A stretch of 64,000 nt of DNA from Bimuria novae-zelandiae CBS 107.79 (taxonomy: Eukaryota; Ascomycota; Dothideomycetes; Pleosporales; Didymosphaeriaceae), in contig ML976667.1 in assembly GCA_010015655.1 (NCBI GenBank), positions 174,048-238,047 on the forward strand, read 5' to 3'. Of this stretch, positions 33,296-44,825 are shown one piece after another. The notes under the pieces were generated by a model, which worked only from the letters and a program-made list of their open reading frames with translations, was not told the DNA's origin and made no database searches. Every line of letters begins with the position of its first letter. Position 1 is the first letter of the stretch. The position numbers and the translations under genes are program-made.

Positions 33296-36200
33296 ATGGC
33301 GACAAGCGCGCCCAGTTCCCGTCTTTACAAAGACGCCTTGACCGAGTTCAAGCGAGAGTCTGAAGGGCATTACCATGACAGCAGCAAGAAGCTTGCGCTA
33401 CTCAAGGAATTCCTAGCACAGAGAGGGAGTCCGGAAGAAGCACAAAGTGCTGCTGGTAGCCTGAGGGAAGACGCAGGAAAGAAATGGGGCTCGAAGAAGG
33501 TAGGAGATGCAGAGATTCCCGCTGCATGGATTGACAATATCATGGCAAATATTGGAAATTTTGTAGAGGTCGGGAACTATGCCATGAAAGGCGCTCCGGA
33601 GAGCGTTGGGCTGGCTTGGTTCGCGGTCAAGTTGACTCTGTCGGCGATACAGAGCAACTATGAACTGTACGCATTCTTCGGCTCAGGGTTGACTGATATC
33701 TCTGAAATCAGTGAGTAGCCTCTACCAGTCCATGTACACTTATTCATGGTGTTCAGTGATCATGATTCCTCATTATGATCGGTTGTACGATGAAAGATCG
33801 AAGCCGCAAACCAACTGGAAGCCGTCCCCGGTTGTTGAAAAACTCTTCCAAGATATCATAGCTACATACGCAGCTGTACTGAGGTTCTCCTTCTCCATCA
33901 AGCGTCACCTCAGCGCCGGAACCTTGGCAAAGATTAGGCACGGGTTCAAAGACTTCTTCGGAACGTCGAAGGAAAAGTTCAAAGCAGAGTTGGATCTCAT
34001 TGCTTCACTGAAGCAGCATATCTTGGAAGAGAGCCAAGCCATCTTTCAAGACAAAACCTTGCACAACATTGAAGACATGAAGGGAACAGTCTCAAAGATT
34101 GAAGGAACGGTGAAAGAACTCAGGAGCTTCCAGTCTACGCTCCAAGAGATGCATCAGGCCCAGACTACCCTTCAGGAAGCCATACTCAACGAGGTAAAAG
34201 ATATCAAGGCAACGACGAAGCCGAAGACTCCTTGGGATTTGGCACTGCAGGAGTTTGAGAAGAATCGTGACGCTTTGAAGCCTCTCAATGACACAGGCGG
34301 TGCATTCGGCGATGCTATCGACAGAAGGCATCCAAATACTTGCAAGTGGATCTTCGAGCACTCTATGTACACTGAATGGGTCACATCGGACAGCAATGAG
34401 TTGTTCTGTCTCAGTGGTCAGCAAGGTAAGTCTCGCCATCTGTCCCTATGTACGGCAATGGTACAATCAGCGTTCTCAGTCTATTTTGCATAATTATTGT
34501 CATTGAGGTGCTTTAGTACTGTGCGCTGACTCACTTTAGGTTCTGGAAAGTCAATCGTACTGGCATCTGTAGTGGAACAACTCGATCTGAACGACGTTGA
34601 AGCAGCTACAATATTTTACCTTCCCTGCGGCACAACCGGTGCAGGTGCCTCCAGCAAAGAAATACCGACTGTCGATCAAGTCTGCAACACCCTGCTTTGC
34701 AAGCTATATAGTCTTGCTCGGGAGGACGAAGACAATGTCAAATTGCTTGAAGACTGCAACAAGGTTTTCAAGAACCCGAAGGCCGGCTCTCGAAGGGCAC
34801 GCTCAAAAACGAGCAAAGATGATAATTTTCCGGAGTTTGCCGACGCTTTTCTGTCCATTGCAGAGCGGCTGAAACTTCGAATCATCGTCGCACTAGACAA
34901 GATCCATACACTATCGCAAAATGATCAGCAAGAGCTAGCCACAAGATTGCAATCGATTCTGATTCCAGAAGAAGTTCCATCGGAGAATGTTTCCGTAAAG
35001 TTTCTGGTTGGGTGCCGGTCAAATACGGGCTTCCACAACCAAATCCTGGCAGTTGGGAGCAAGGTTCGTTCCATAGACGTTGGAGATTTTAATGACGATG
35101 ACATGGTCACGACCTTATCCGACGACCTCAAGGACGTAGCCGGTTTGACCGAAGCAGAGCTAACTGAAGCTTCCGAAGCCATTCTTACCAAAGCGGGGCC
35201 TCGCTTTGCGTACATCAGGAACATCGCTATTCCCTTCATGCGCGAGCCTTTCCAAAGACCTCTGTCTCGTAGACTTCTGTCGCTTCCGGAGAACATGAAT
35301 AACATCTACAACGATGCGCTCCATAGAATGTCTCCCAACTACGTCGATTTGCTCCGTACGGCACTTACACTTACCTTGCTTTCGCCTGAGCCTCCAAAGG
35401 TTCAGGAAGTCATGGACGCATATCAACGAACATGTAAGTAGCCGATAGATTCCCGAGTCCCTGTGTTTTGAATGTTACTGCTCGTCTATACACTGAGTAC
35501 TAACATGTTGTAGACGAAAGCCGCGGACCAGAAGTTGAGGCCCAGGCCCGCGCATTAGACCCAGAACTCGGAGAGGATCGTTTCAGTCCTGCTTCCGACT
35601 TACAGGTAGCACAGCTTCGAGACGCCAGTGGCCCCTTTTTGAGGGTCAAACAGCAGAACGGAAGCGATGAGTACTTTGTCCATCTACAGGATCCTGCTAG
35701 AGTACGAGAGTTTTGTCTCAGCTCTTCGCACGAAGAGCGAACAGAAGCACACAAGCATGGCGAGATCTGCGCCCGATGCAAGTCCGACCTACAGGAATCA
35801 AAGACCTTGTCAATATCTGAGAAGGAAGGTCATCTCGACATGGCAATGTTGTGTCTACGCGCGATGAACAATCCAATTTTCCAGCGACGCTCTACAGCCG
35901 ATGAGGAGGTTCCGCAATGGAGCCAGCCCGAGGAGGTAGTAAATACGAGCGAAGAAGAAGAAAGAAGTGAAACCGTGGGTCAGAATGCGGAGGATATATC
36001 AACTGCAACCCTCGATGAAGCGACAGAAGGAAGTCAAGCAGATAATGCTGCAGAGGACCACGCCGAACCGCCCAGCGACACGAAGCAAGAAGACGAGAAA
36101 GCCGAAGATGCCCCAGTAGATTCAACGTCAACGGACGACAGCGGATACGAAAGCGACAGATCTGTGGATGATGAAGACCGCGGCGACGTTAGTTTTGCAC

Positions 36201-38745
36201 CACCCGTAGACAAAAAGGAAGACACTGCGACGTACTTCGAACCGGTCAGGAAGCATCGCCATGAAGCCTACTTTTGGCACCACATTGTCCGGGTGGAGGA
36301 ACTCTGGTCTCCTGAAGAACTCGCGAGAGACAGTAGGTGGTTGAAACTCATGAGCGAGCTCGACCATCTCGTATCACACAATCCGAGCTTCTTCTACGCG
36401 TGGCAAAAGTTTCCGAATCCCGACAACAGCGCAACGTATCACACCGATCTGAAGCCGCTGCATTTAGCAGCCGTCTATGGACTCATAGGCTGGGCCGAGC
36501 ATCTTCTTGCAAACGGCGCTGACCCAAACGAGAAATCGGGCCTCCCCTACCCCAAGACGCCATTACAAATGACCGCTTGGAATGGGAATAGTATCCCTAT
36601 GCTTAAGCTTCTGCTAGAGCATGGATCCGACCCTAACGTTGGAGATCAGTACACGTATCCCGCTTTCCACGAGTGGATGTATGAAGACTCTAGCAAGGAA
36701 GTCATTGAGTTGTTCCTGAAACATGGAGCGGACACAATGAACGTCGATGAATTTAATCGCTGGACTGTACTTCACTACTTTGCTTCGTGTGGCAAAGATG
36801 TGGAATCATTGGACTTGTTGCTTAAGGAAACGCCGAGCGGGGTAAAGTCGGATATCAACTACTGCGAAAACACATCTCCACTACATGTCTTGCTTTTAAG
36901 ACGTGAAGTACCGAGGACACTTTTACAGGTATGTCTATCTAGTTTGATTCTAGATGCCAAGTGGACTTCTGTACATATAGACAGGATAGGATGTCGGATC
37001 ATCGCATGCTAACTTGATCCTCACTGCAGGCATTCCTTGATCGTGGGGCCGATATCAACAAAGATGATTCCGTTTCCGCGCGGCCGCTACAACTAGCTAC
37101 ATTATATGGTGACCTGGCGACGGTAGAGATTCTCTGCAAGGGCCGTCCTATCGAAAAAATCGACGATGACGACGACGACGGGGATAGCGCGCTCCACCAA
37201 GCTGCAATCGCAGAGCACCCTAAGATCATCGCATTCCTAGCCGACCTAGGCGCCAACGTAAATCTGCCGAACAAAGCAGGACTCACCGCGATTCACGACT
37301 CAGCGTTACGCGGTAATAAAGAGTGCACTGAGATCTTGCTCGCACACGGCGCGCAGTCAAACCTTGTCGATCAGCGAAACCGCAATGTCTTATTCTACGC
37401 TTGCCTGAGCGAGTCTGTGGAGACTGCAAATCTAATCTTGGACACCCTACTGGAGAAGAAATCACCAATGGCCGAGATCAATGCGAAAACGAAGCGGCAT
37501 CGCACACCTTTACGCCAAGCTGCTGGACGCGGCTTTGACACTGTGGTAGCAAAGCTTATCGAAGCTGCAAAGGCAGAGGATGATCTAAGCAGTTTGGCTA
37601 TCAACGAGCCAGATAAACGGAAACGAATGACACCGCTGCACCGGGCGGCGTGGTTTGGCAAGACCGAATCGGTGCGGTTGCTATTGGCCGCCGGCGCCGA
37701 TGCGAAACTCCAGGACAATAACGATAAAACTGCACTCATTCTCGCTTACGAGCAATGGGCTTTGACAAGCCAGCAGAAATCATTCGAAGACGTTATCTCG
37801 TTGCTGATAGAAAGCGATCCATCAACTGCTAAAAACGACCCCGAGCTTGTAGCGGTTTGCGCTGTCAACGGAAGCATTCGGTTACTAAAACAATTGGTTG
37901 CTATTGGTGCTGGCCTTAATCGACAAGACCAGTATGGATGGACACCTCTTGAACTCTTGCGCGAGTTCCAGGCGAAGGAAGCGGGAGAGCTCTTGAAACA
38001 GCAGGACGCGTGGGCAGGTATATTGCCTTCAAAATGGGCCAACGACAGCCGCACAGTCCTTTCTGAAGACGGAAAAACGGTCAAGCATACTTCGGGCAAC
38101 CGTGTCTGTGTCTCAGCAAATAAACCGCTACCTGCTGGACTCGAGAGATTCTACTTTGAAACGACCATTGAAAAACCCGACGAGATGGATGATCAGCCGG
38201 AGGCGATTATAGTCGCTCTCGTAAGACCTCCCAAACATTCATTTGGCTTAAGGAACCTTTGCTAATTGTGTACCAAACTTACAGGGATTCTGCACTATCA
38301 GTGGAAAAGTGATCGACTTCCCTGGGTGGCCTCCACGCCTCAATGCTCCGTCGGCAAAATCATGGGGATATCATGGCGACGATGGTGGCCTGTTCATCAG
38401 TGAGTGGCCCCCAAACCCATGAAGCCCATAAAATACTCACTATCCATCCAATTTACAGGTACGAACGAGAGTGGAAGCACGGTGGGGCTCGAGCTCCCGT
38501 ATTACTACGGCGATACCGTCGGATGCGGCGTGAATCTTACTACACGGACCATTTGGTTTACGCGCAATGGTGCCAAGCTCCAAAGCGGCTTCGATAATGT
38601 ACAGGGAAGATTATTTCCAGTTCTGGGATTGAAAGACAGTGTTGTAGCGGAGACCAATTTCACCGGTCCGTTCATTTGGAAGGCGGAGACCGAGGAAGCA
38701 GAATCTGCGACTACAGGAATGACTGGAGGACAGAACCAGGCATGA
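33296..38745 (+). CDS. NOD-like receptor: NACHT, ankyrin repeats and SPRY
   Basis: Seven exons in consistent phase: 33296-33710, 33757-34425, 34540-35433, 35514-36928, 37030-38220, 38285-38399 and 38459-38745, about 1661 residues. Residues 1-350 are helical and resemble the Goodbye-type N-terminal domain of fungal STAND proteins, ending in a coiled coil. A NACHT-type NTPase follows: Walker A GQQGSGKS near 358, whose codons are rebuilt across an intron, and a Walker B-like IIVALDKIHTL near 480 where the usual second acidic residue is Lys. An acidic, disordered linker (about 790-900) leads to about 13 ankyrin repeats (about 965-1480; for example TPLHRAAWFGKTESVRLLLA). A SPRY domain (about 1490-1650) ends the protein, including RFYFETTIE and IWFTRNGAKL. 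Such receptors sense non-self ligands through their repeats and trigger heterokaryon incompatibility or defence-like death. Ligand and output are unknown. The frame is intact. Confidence 0.88.
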
Positions 38746-38957
38746 AGGGGCTGGCGCTCAGTGTGCCTCCAAGGAAGCAGGCCATAGGGGTAACGTCAAT
38801 CTTCACGTTCTCTTCTCACTGAGGTGCTGTGATGAGCTTCATTTCCCCACTGCTCAAGCGGTACGAGCAGCGCTTACATATAATTTTGTGACAAATGTTT
38901 TGCTGACAATTTTTCGTCCGTTATGCCAGCACTTGATTAACAGCACGTGCGCCCCGT

Positions 38958-40012
38958 CTAGCGAGTAACTGAATCAGAACCATCTCCCAACAATGCTTGT
39001 TCGACGGTTAACGGTTTAATACCAGGAAACATCTCATTCAGCAGTGGTCCTTCATACACCATTTGCCCCTCAACCATGTAGACGGCAGCGCCAGCCATGA
39101 TCTTCTGGAACAGCACCTTGCCCTCTTCGCCACCGAAAAATGCTTCGTAAGTTGCCTTATGCCCAGGGAGTTATGTGATCTCTCCTCGTTTCAGTTTCTC
39201 GATTGAGTCGTAAGCAACGTTGAACTTCACCCCTTTCGCTGCTTCTGCAATCTTAATCACTCCGTTCCAGGTCTTCATATCGGCGTACAAGAAGTACTTC
39301 TTCTCCCAGCGGTCTAATCCTAGCAGAGCGACCGTGTACTTGGCGATATCGGTGGTGTGGGTGAAGTAGACTGGGTACGTTCCGTCTCCAGGAATGGCGG
39401 CGGCATTGCCGTCGATGTCAAGGCCCAGCGCTGTCTTTGGAAGGAACGGTGATCGCATAGAAGTCGAGGAAGGTGCCTGTATACAGTGCAGTCCACTCAA
39501 GAGGGGTTCCTCGCAAAGCATTGATCAGAGCGAGTCTCGATGCAGCGAGGGCATTCTCTTGACTTTGTCTGCCATTTGAATCAGCATCCAACGCCTAATT
39601 GCGCTTAGAAACATACTTTTCGCCGTAGTCAAAGGCACTCCACACGCTTGGTATGTAGCGATGCGTGACAATGGATTGCTCGGCGGCTTTGATGAGACTA
39701 GCTTCAGCGAAGTGACTGTTGTCGTAGTTGGAAATGGTTGAGACGACAGTATCAATGTTGTGACTTCCGAGAAGCTGCACAAGTGAATCCAAGTCGGAGT
39801 AATTTGCCTGCAGCACCGGAACACCCAGTTCCTCCTCGAGTGGTGCATTGGCTTGGGAATTATTAGCTATAGTTGCTACATTTCGTACCGATTCTGAACA
39901 ACGTTACCTTGCGCGCAAGTATCAATGGCGTGTACGTGCTCTTTTTCAATGCGTTAACAAGGGCCCGACCTAATCCTCCAGAACCTCCGGCAATCGCAAC
40001 AACGCGAGACAT
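38958..40012 (-). pseudogene. NmrA-like NAD(P)-binding protein, pseudogene
   Basis: The start at 40012 opens a Rossmann fold (MSRVVAIAGGSGGLGRALVN), with introns at about 39848-39908 and 39570-39615. The body reads LEEELGVPVLQANYSDLDSL, IDTVVSTISNYDNSHFAEAS, RYIPSVWSAFDYGEK and GTPLEWTALYTGTFLDFY. These are typical of the NmrA/isoflavone-reductase-like family (PF05368), which binds NAD(P) and acts as a reductase or redox sensor. Two lesions break it. A frameshift near 39455-39465 separates FLDFY from RSPFLPKTALGLDIDGNAAA. An in-frame TAA at 39171-39173 separates KRGEIT from LPGHKATYEAFFGGEEGKVL. Beyond it the frame is open to a normal C-terminus at 38958. Everything else is well preserved, so inactivation looks recent. 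A sequencing error could explain one lesion but hardly both. Confidence 0.78.
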
Positions 40013-40922
40013 CTCAGATCTTTAGAAATAGTCAACAAATGTGAACGTAATGTGTTGCTCATAAGACAATCATTCGAAACTGAGCCGACCTCTTTATACC
40101 CTGTAAAGTGCATTTTCTTCCCTCCTTTACGGACCTTCAGTACAATGACCATGTCCGTTGCTTGTCCGGATACAATGACTTGTGAACTCGATTATTGGCT
40201 AGAGTGTATTTCGACATGGGGGCTAGTTCTTTTGATGCCAAATGGAATCGTGGCGCATCCCACAAAATCTTCTTTTAGGTAGTCGGAAGCAATGGTGTGT
40301 ATCGAGTCCACTCTATCAACCAGTGAGTAGCTTTCATATGTAGTCCTGGAGATACGATCCATGAGATCTATTTCCATCTTCCGAAATGGAGCTTTAGCTA
40401 CGTGGTTTGATTCGTCTTATTAGTGTTCCGCGAAGTACCATTTTCCAGAAGTGACACTAGCCGTGCACGAATTTGCCAAATGCACTTCTCCACAAGGTAT
40501 GTCATCTAGATCATTGGGATAAATGTTAGGGTATTGAATGCAGCAAGACGGTTGGGTGGTCCATAATGGGGCGTCAATGTGAGAGACCGCGGACGAAAAC
40601 CGGGCCCGGGCGCCTGGTCACTCTTCGCACTGTACTGCGAAGCCCGCAATACAGCGCCACCTGTAAGTTCGGGAAGTATACCAAGTAGCGATTGGATTCA
40701 TTCGCTGTTCCGAAAAAGGAACTGTCACCGGCTTTTTAATCCAAATGACATCCCCGAGTGGACAAGTGCATCAGAAGCGAATTGACAGGATCATTTGACC
40801 GATATGACCAGAAACTCTTCAATTGGATGCTCAAACGGCTTACATTCATTCAAACAGGATTGGTCTCGTATTTCCGGCACTTGATACATGCCGTGCTGTC
40901 AATGTCGTTTTCGAAGCGCAGC
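40013..40922. other. Intergenic region, no supported gene
   Basis: Short open frames only. The first 150 bases after 40013 would have been the promoter of the NmrA-like gene. Nothing else is recognised. Confidence 0.45.
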
Positions 40923-42146
40923 TCAGTCCGCATAGACTATCCCCTCCATGATCCGTCTCGCAGTGCGAAACACTGTAGCATCTGTTACAGTCCCATTAGT
41001 GTCGAAATTTGCGCCAACGAGCAGCTTCCCGCTGTTGTGTCCAAGAGTCACTCCATCCTCATCGACCGGTGTGGAACTCGTCACTTCCTTGACAACAGAC
41101 CCTTCTAAACGCGATGCAACAGCAATTGCCATTGCCACAGTAATCGGCACTGCGCGGTGTGGCTGTCCAACGCTAATTGCTCTCACTAACAGATCGCAGT
41201 CCTCTTCGTTTACAGTCTCACCGGAGACCAGCTTATGCGTACACGGCGCAGCGACCATTGCGACCTTTGGTATCGATCCTAGAACTGTATCCAATGATTT
41301 CGCAATACCCATTGCGACTGCGGCTTGTCGGCGGATAGAGTCCAGTCGTGGTAGAAGATCTGGATGTGCGTCGATGGCGTCGGCGAGGATGCCTCCTTCG
41401 ACACCAAGACTTGGAGCTTGAACAAATACAGCGGGATTACCAACATCAATGCAGGTAACACGGACATTGTTGATAACGTCGACAATATTCCCTGTGGGGA
41501 GAGTCTTGCCCGTTTTAGAGCCAGCAGGGTCGATGAACGCCAATTCGATCTTCGCGCCAGTTCCAGCGACACCATCTATTGCAAACGGCCCATCAACCTT
41601 CGCTTCGCCATCCTCCACAGAGAATTTGGAGTGTATTATCTTGCCGGTGTTGGTGTTGTGTATGCGTACCGTGCAGTGGCCATCATCTTTGTGTACTAAG
41701 CCAGCGTTCACTGCGAAAGGGCCGACAGCCGAACTCATGTTCCCGCAGTTACTTGAAAAGTCCACTTCGGGCTCTTTAACACCTATTGCAGCGAACATAT
41801 AATCCACATCTGCATCATCTCTTGCCGAAGGCCCAACGACGCAGACCTTAGAAAGCGAAGAGACACCGCCACCCATGCCGTTCAGTTGGCGGCCATTAGG
41901 GTCAGGCGAGTTGATGACGCCGCGAAGTATAGCAGGCCAAGACTCTTCCGGGGGAAGATCTTGTTTTCTGAAGATGATTGCGCGAGATGTTCCACCCCGG
42001 TAGTAGGCTGCTGGGAAAGAACGTTGTTTCAAAATCGGCGAGGATGCGTGAATAGAGCGCGTTTGAACGCGAGACCGAAATACCCAGTATAGGACACATT
42101 GCGCTCGAGGCGCAGATAGCCAAAGGAAGCTATCTCTCGGAACCAT
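40923..42146 (-). CDS. PrpF-family isomerase
   Basis: A single-exon gene of 407 residues, close to the usual length. The first 40 residues are basic and hydroxylated (RAQCVLYWVFRSRVQTRSIHASS), a likely mitochondrial targeting peptide. The PrpF domain (PF04303) then starts FPAAYYRGGTSRAIIFRKQD, followed by GRQLNGMGGGVSSLSKVCVV, DYMFAAIGV and SSNCGNMSSAVGPFAVNAGL, where the Cys-Gly-Asn motif corresponds to the active site. The pseudo-twofold repeat continues with VTCIDVGNPAVFVQAPSLGV and ends GVTLGHNSGKLLVGA. PrpF proteins isomerise unsaturated tricarboxylates such as trans-aconitate or 2-methylaconitate. In bacteria they serve propionate degradation; in fungi the substrate is mostly unproven. 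No methylcitrate-cycle gene is nearby. It shares its strand with the NmrA-like pseudogene. Confidence 0.88.
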   Translation of the reverse strand: MVPRDSFLWLSAPRAQCVLYWVFRSRVQTRSIHASSPILKQRSFPAAYYRGGTSRAIIFRKQDLPPEESWPAILRGVINSPDPNGRQLNGMGGGVSSLSKVCVVGPSARDDADVDYMFAAIGVKEPEVDFSSNCGNMSSAVGPFAVNAGLVHKDDGHCTVRIHNTNTGKIIHSKFSVEDGEAKVDGPFAIDGVAGTGAKIELAFIDPAGSKTGKTLPTGNIVDVINNVRVTCIDVGNPAVFVQAPSLGVEGGILADAIDAHPDLLPRLDSIRRQAAVAMGIAKSLDTVLGSIPKVAMVAAPCTHKLVSGETVNEEDCDLLVRAISVGQPHRAVPITVAMAIAVASRLEGSVVKEVTSSTPVDEDGVTLGHNSGKLLVGANFDTNGTVTDATVFRTARRIMEGIVYAD

Positions 42147-43275
42147 TACACTTCAATTGGTTGAGATAGACATCATTGATTTGGAGATGAAGTCGATCGG
42201 TGGATCGAAACGAAGAGAAAGACCCACTAGATAAGAATACCTTACTCGAAACAGAAGGTCACGTGGCGGCACTAAACAAAACCCTTCCACATTGTCAGGA
42301 ACAGGGCAAACTACCTACGAAAAACTTTCAAAACTCGTTCATTGGAAGTGAAATGTACCAAAACATTGGATCATCATTAAGGATGCTTCGAGGGCGACGA
42401 GTTCGTGGGATAAGCACCTGGCCAGTTCGGCAACCACGCTCGATTGCATCTGTTGACACAGGAACGCCACCGCATTGCGGCTGTATGAGCATTTAATCTG
42501 CACTAGATTAATTTTCTGTCGCTTTTTCAGTGCGTAAACCCTCAAATCATAGCGACAACCGAAAATATATGTCGTTGATGGATCCAGATGTGTCGCTAAT
42601 GACGTCATGTCTACCATAGGTGCTCCAGAGGCACCGCAACCCTTCGCATCTTGCGAAATAGGTGTTGAAAAGCCGACACGAGATCAAATGACGGAACGCG
42701 ATTTGAACCTCGTTACTTACTGGAGGTCCAGAGATACTGAAAAGAGCTAGAAGCCGGAATTGATGATTGCAAGCGGGAATTCGTTCCTAGGGAGAGCGCT
42801 CTACTAAAGTGTTTGCTCGGAATCAGAAGTGGTGAACTTTTTGTCGGAGACAGACGTTGTATCGCCTCGGCTCATTAATCAAGCGGTCCAATCGTGTGGA
42901 GAAAGGAAGAAGATCGACGAGAGGACAACAACAGTCTCAAGCCGTCTGGGTTGCGCTTACCAATCTCAACACACAATGCTTCTTGGCTCGCGATCTGTCT
43001 ATTCCCGCTAGTTTCGCTTCTGACATGTTTCTGACTTCTTCTGACTTCTTCTGACGGCCATGATGGCGTTTCTCAACATCTAGGCTACTTTCGCGCCCCT
43101 ACGATCCTAATATTCCTAGTTCAACTAATGCGCTTCCGCCCCGTTACGCCCATCATCCAGTAACGGTGCAAGATCTTCAAAAACTCCAGTTGATTACCAA
43201 TTATCCCAAGATCGTAATATATGGCATCCTTGCTTCACCGCTTCGACTACGATATGCAAAACACTACAATCCAAA
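42147..43275. other. Intergenic region, no supported gene
   Basis: No recognisable coding sequence. A TAATATATGG stretch at about 43216-43225 lies 50-60 bp before the GAL80-like start and may act as its TATA region. Confidence 0.4.
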
Positions 43276-44463
43276 ATGCCACCCATCCGCGTCGCCCTCA
43301 TCGGGCTCTCCGCCAACGCCATCACCACATGGGCCGCATCCGCGCACCTCCCCTACCTTCTCTCCCCCCTTGGCCTCAAGCACTACACCATCGTCGCCCT
43401 CCTTAACTCCAACATCTCCGCCGCCGAAGCCGCACGCACAGCCTTCCATCTCCCCTCCACCGTAAAACCCTACGGATCGCCCGACGCCCTTGCCCACGAC
43501 CCCTCTATCGACCTAGTCGTCTGCTGCACCCGCGTCGACATCCACTACACCACCATCCTACCCAGCATCCTTGCCGGAAAGGCCGTGTTCGTCGAGTGGC
43601 CCTTGGCCGAAAACCTCTCGCGCGCAGTCGAACTTACCGGGGGCGTAAATGCGCGCAACAGTATCATCGGACTCCAGGGCCGCGTGTCACCAGTGACGCT
43701 GCGCCTAAAGCAGCTGCTCGCAGACGGCGCGATCGGCCGCGTGCTTAGCAGCCACGTCTCGTCCTACGGCACGCTGCTCCCGCGTGATGCACTGCCGGAG
43801 GGGATGGAGTATTTTGCGTCCCGCGCGTACGGCGGGAACCCGATTATCATCGAGAACGGACATAGTCTCGACTGGGTGCATGAGGTGCTAGGCGAGTACG
43901 CCGAGTTTGAGAGTAGGATGCAGGTCCAGCGGGCAGACGTTAAGATTCTGGGGGAGGGCGGAGAGGTGCTGAGGACGGTGAGGACGGATGTGCCTGATTT
44001 GCTGAGTATACAGGGGGTGCTTGAAGAGAGGGCGGGTGAGGGGGGTGTGGTGAAGGGGGCGTTGTTGACGCATGGGTTTCGGCATGGGACGCCTTTCAAG
44101 GGACGGCCTGGGCTGATGTGGTCGATTAATGGAGAGAAAGGAGAGATTTTAGTTACGATGGGGGAGAAGTTTTTGTTTCTGGAGGATGGGGTCACGATAG
44201 AGGTGCATGATCATGCTACGGATAAGGTCACGAGAGTGGAGTGGGATTGGGCAGGTTGGCAGAAAGAATTGCCCGTTAAGGCTAGGGGCGTTGCTGAGCT
44301 ATATGAGAGGTACGCAGAGTGGGTGGAGGGCGGACAGGGTGATGTGGAGAAAGGGAGGGAGTGGCCTACGTTGGACGATGCCGTCGTACGCACCAGGCAG
44401 CTTGAGACGATCTTCAAGCAGTATGGTGTGGCGGAACGGCGAAGGGGAAGTAGTACCGTCTAA
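43276..44463 (+). CDS. GAL80-like NAD(P)-binding oxidoreductase
   Basis: A single exon of 395 residues, full length for the family. The N-terminal Rossmann domain (GFO/IDH/MocA, PF01408) begins IRVALIGLSANAITTWAASA and contains HLPYLL, DLVVCCTRVDIHYTTILPSI and KAVFVEWPLAENL, where the usual catalytic EKP lysine of active dehydrogenases is replaced by EWP. A C-terminal alpha/beta domain holds YGGNPIIIENGHSLDWVHEV and GKGEILVT-like motifs. EWPL with GHSLDWVHEV is characteristic of the fungal GAL80 branch, whose yeast member is a regulator that binds NADP rather than an enzyme. Yeast-type GAL regulation is absent from filamentous fungi, so a sugar-related enzyme or cofactor sensor is equally possible. 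The third codon positions shift from C-rich to mixed in the last third. Confidence 0.85.
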   Translation: MPPIRVALIGLSANAITTWAASAHLPYLLSPLGLKHYTIVALLNSNISAAEAARTAFHLPSTVKPYGSPDALAHDPSIDLVVCCTRVDIHYTTILPSILAGKAVFVEWPLAENLSRAVELTGGVNARNSIIGLQGRVSPVTLRLKQLLADGAIGRVLSSHVSSYGTLLPRDALPEGMEYFASRAYGGNPIIIENGHSLDWVHEVLGEYAEFESRMQVQRADVKILGEGGEVLRTVRTDVPDLLSIQGVLEERAGEGGVVKGALLTHGFRHGTPFKGRPGLMWSINGEKGEILVTMGEKFLFLEDGVTIEVHDHATDKVTRVEWDWAGWQKELPVKARGVAELYERYAEWVEGGQGDVEKGREWPTLDDAVVRTRQLETIFKQYGVAERRRGSSTV

Positions 44464-44825
44464 TGCATCCGAGGAATAGGCGCATTTTGAGGCCTCGCAT
44501 TGAATAGCGAGGGTATCAGTACAAAACCAACAAGTTGAATAACACCCAGTGCACGCTACTCCTTAATTCTTGGCCCATTTAACGGCGTACCAGTCGCAGT
44601 TCGAAGGGTGATTTCAATACAGATCCATTGCATCCCACGACCAATAAAGCCAAAACCATACCGACAACGCAGTCGCTCACAAGAAGCCAATCGAACCACT
44701 GACGCCCACTCCGCGCCTAACCTAGGTTTGCGCTCATTACCACATGAATTGAAAACAAAAACCATCATACCAAGCGTTTCAAAACTCGTACGCTCATCCA
44801 ACGCAACACAAATGAGACCAAAGTC
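44464..44825. other. Convergent 3' region between GAL80-like and PDE1 genes
   Basis: Stop codons of the two flanking genes face each other across 360 bp. It should contain both 3' untranslated regions and poly(A) signals. No gene is seen. Confidence 0.5.

Noticed and set aside
42655..42775. tRNA-like minus-strand sequence with GGTTCAAAT and possible acceptor pairing
   Set aside because: The B box and a 6-bp end pairing are present, but there is no A box, no convincing D or anticodon arm, and the T stem has mismatches.
40923..44463. PrpF, NmrA-like and GAL80-like genes considered as a metabolic cluster
   Set aside because: No shared pathway is evident, the NmrA-like gene is broken, and no transporter or regulator links them.
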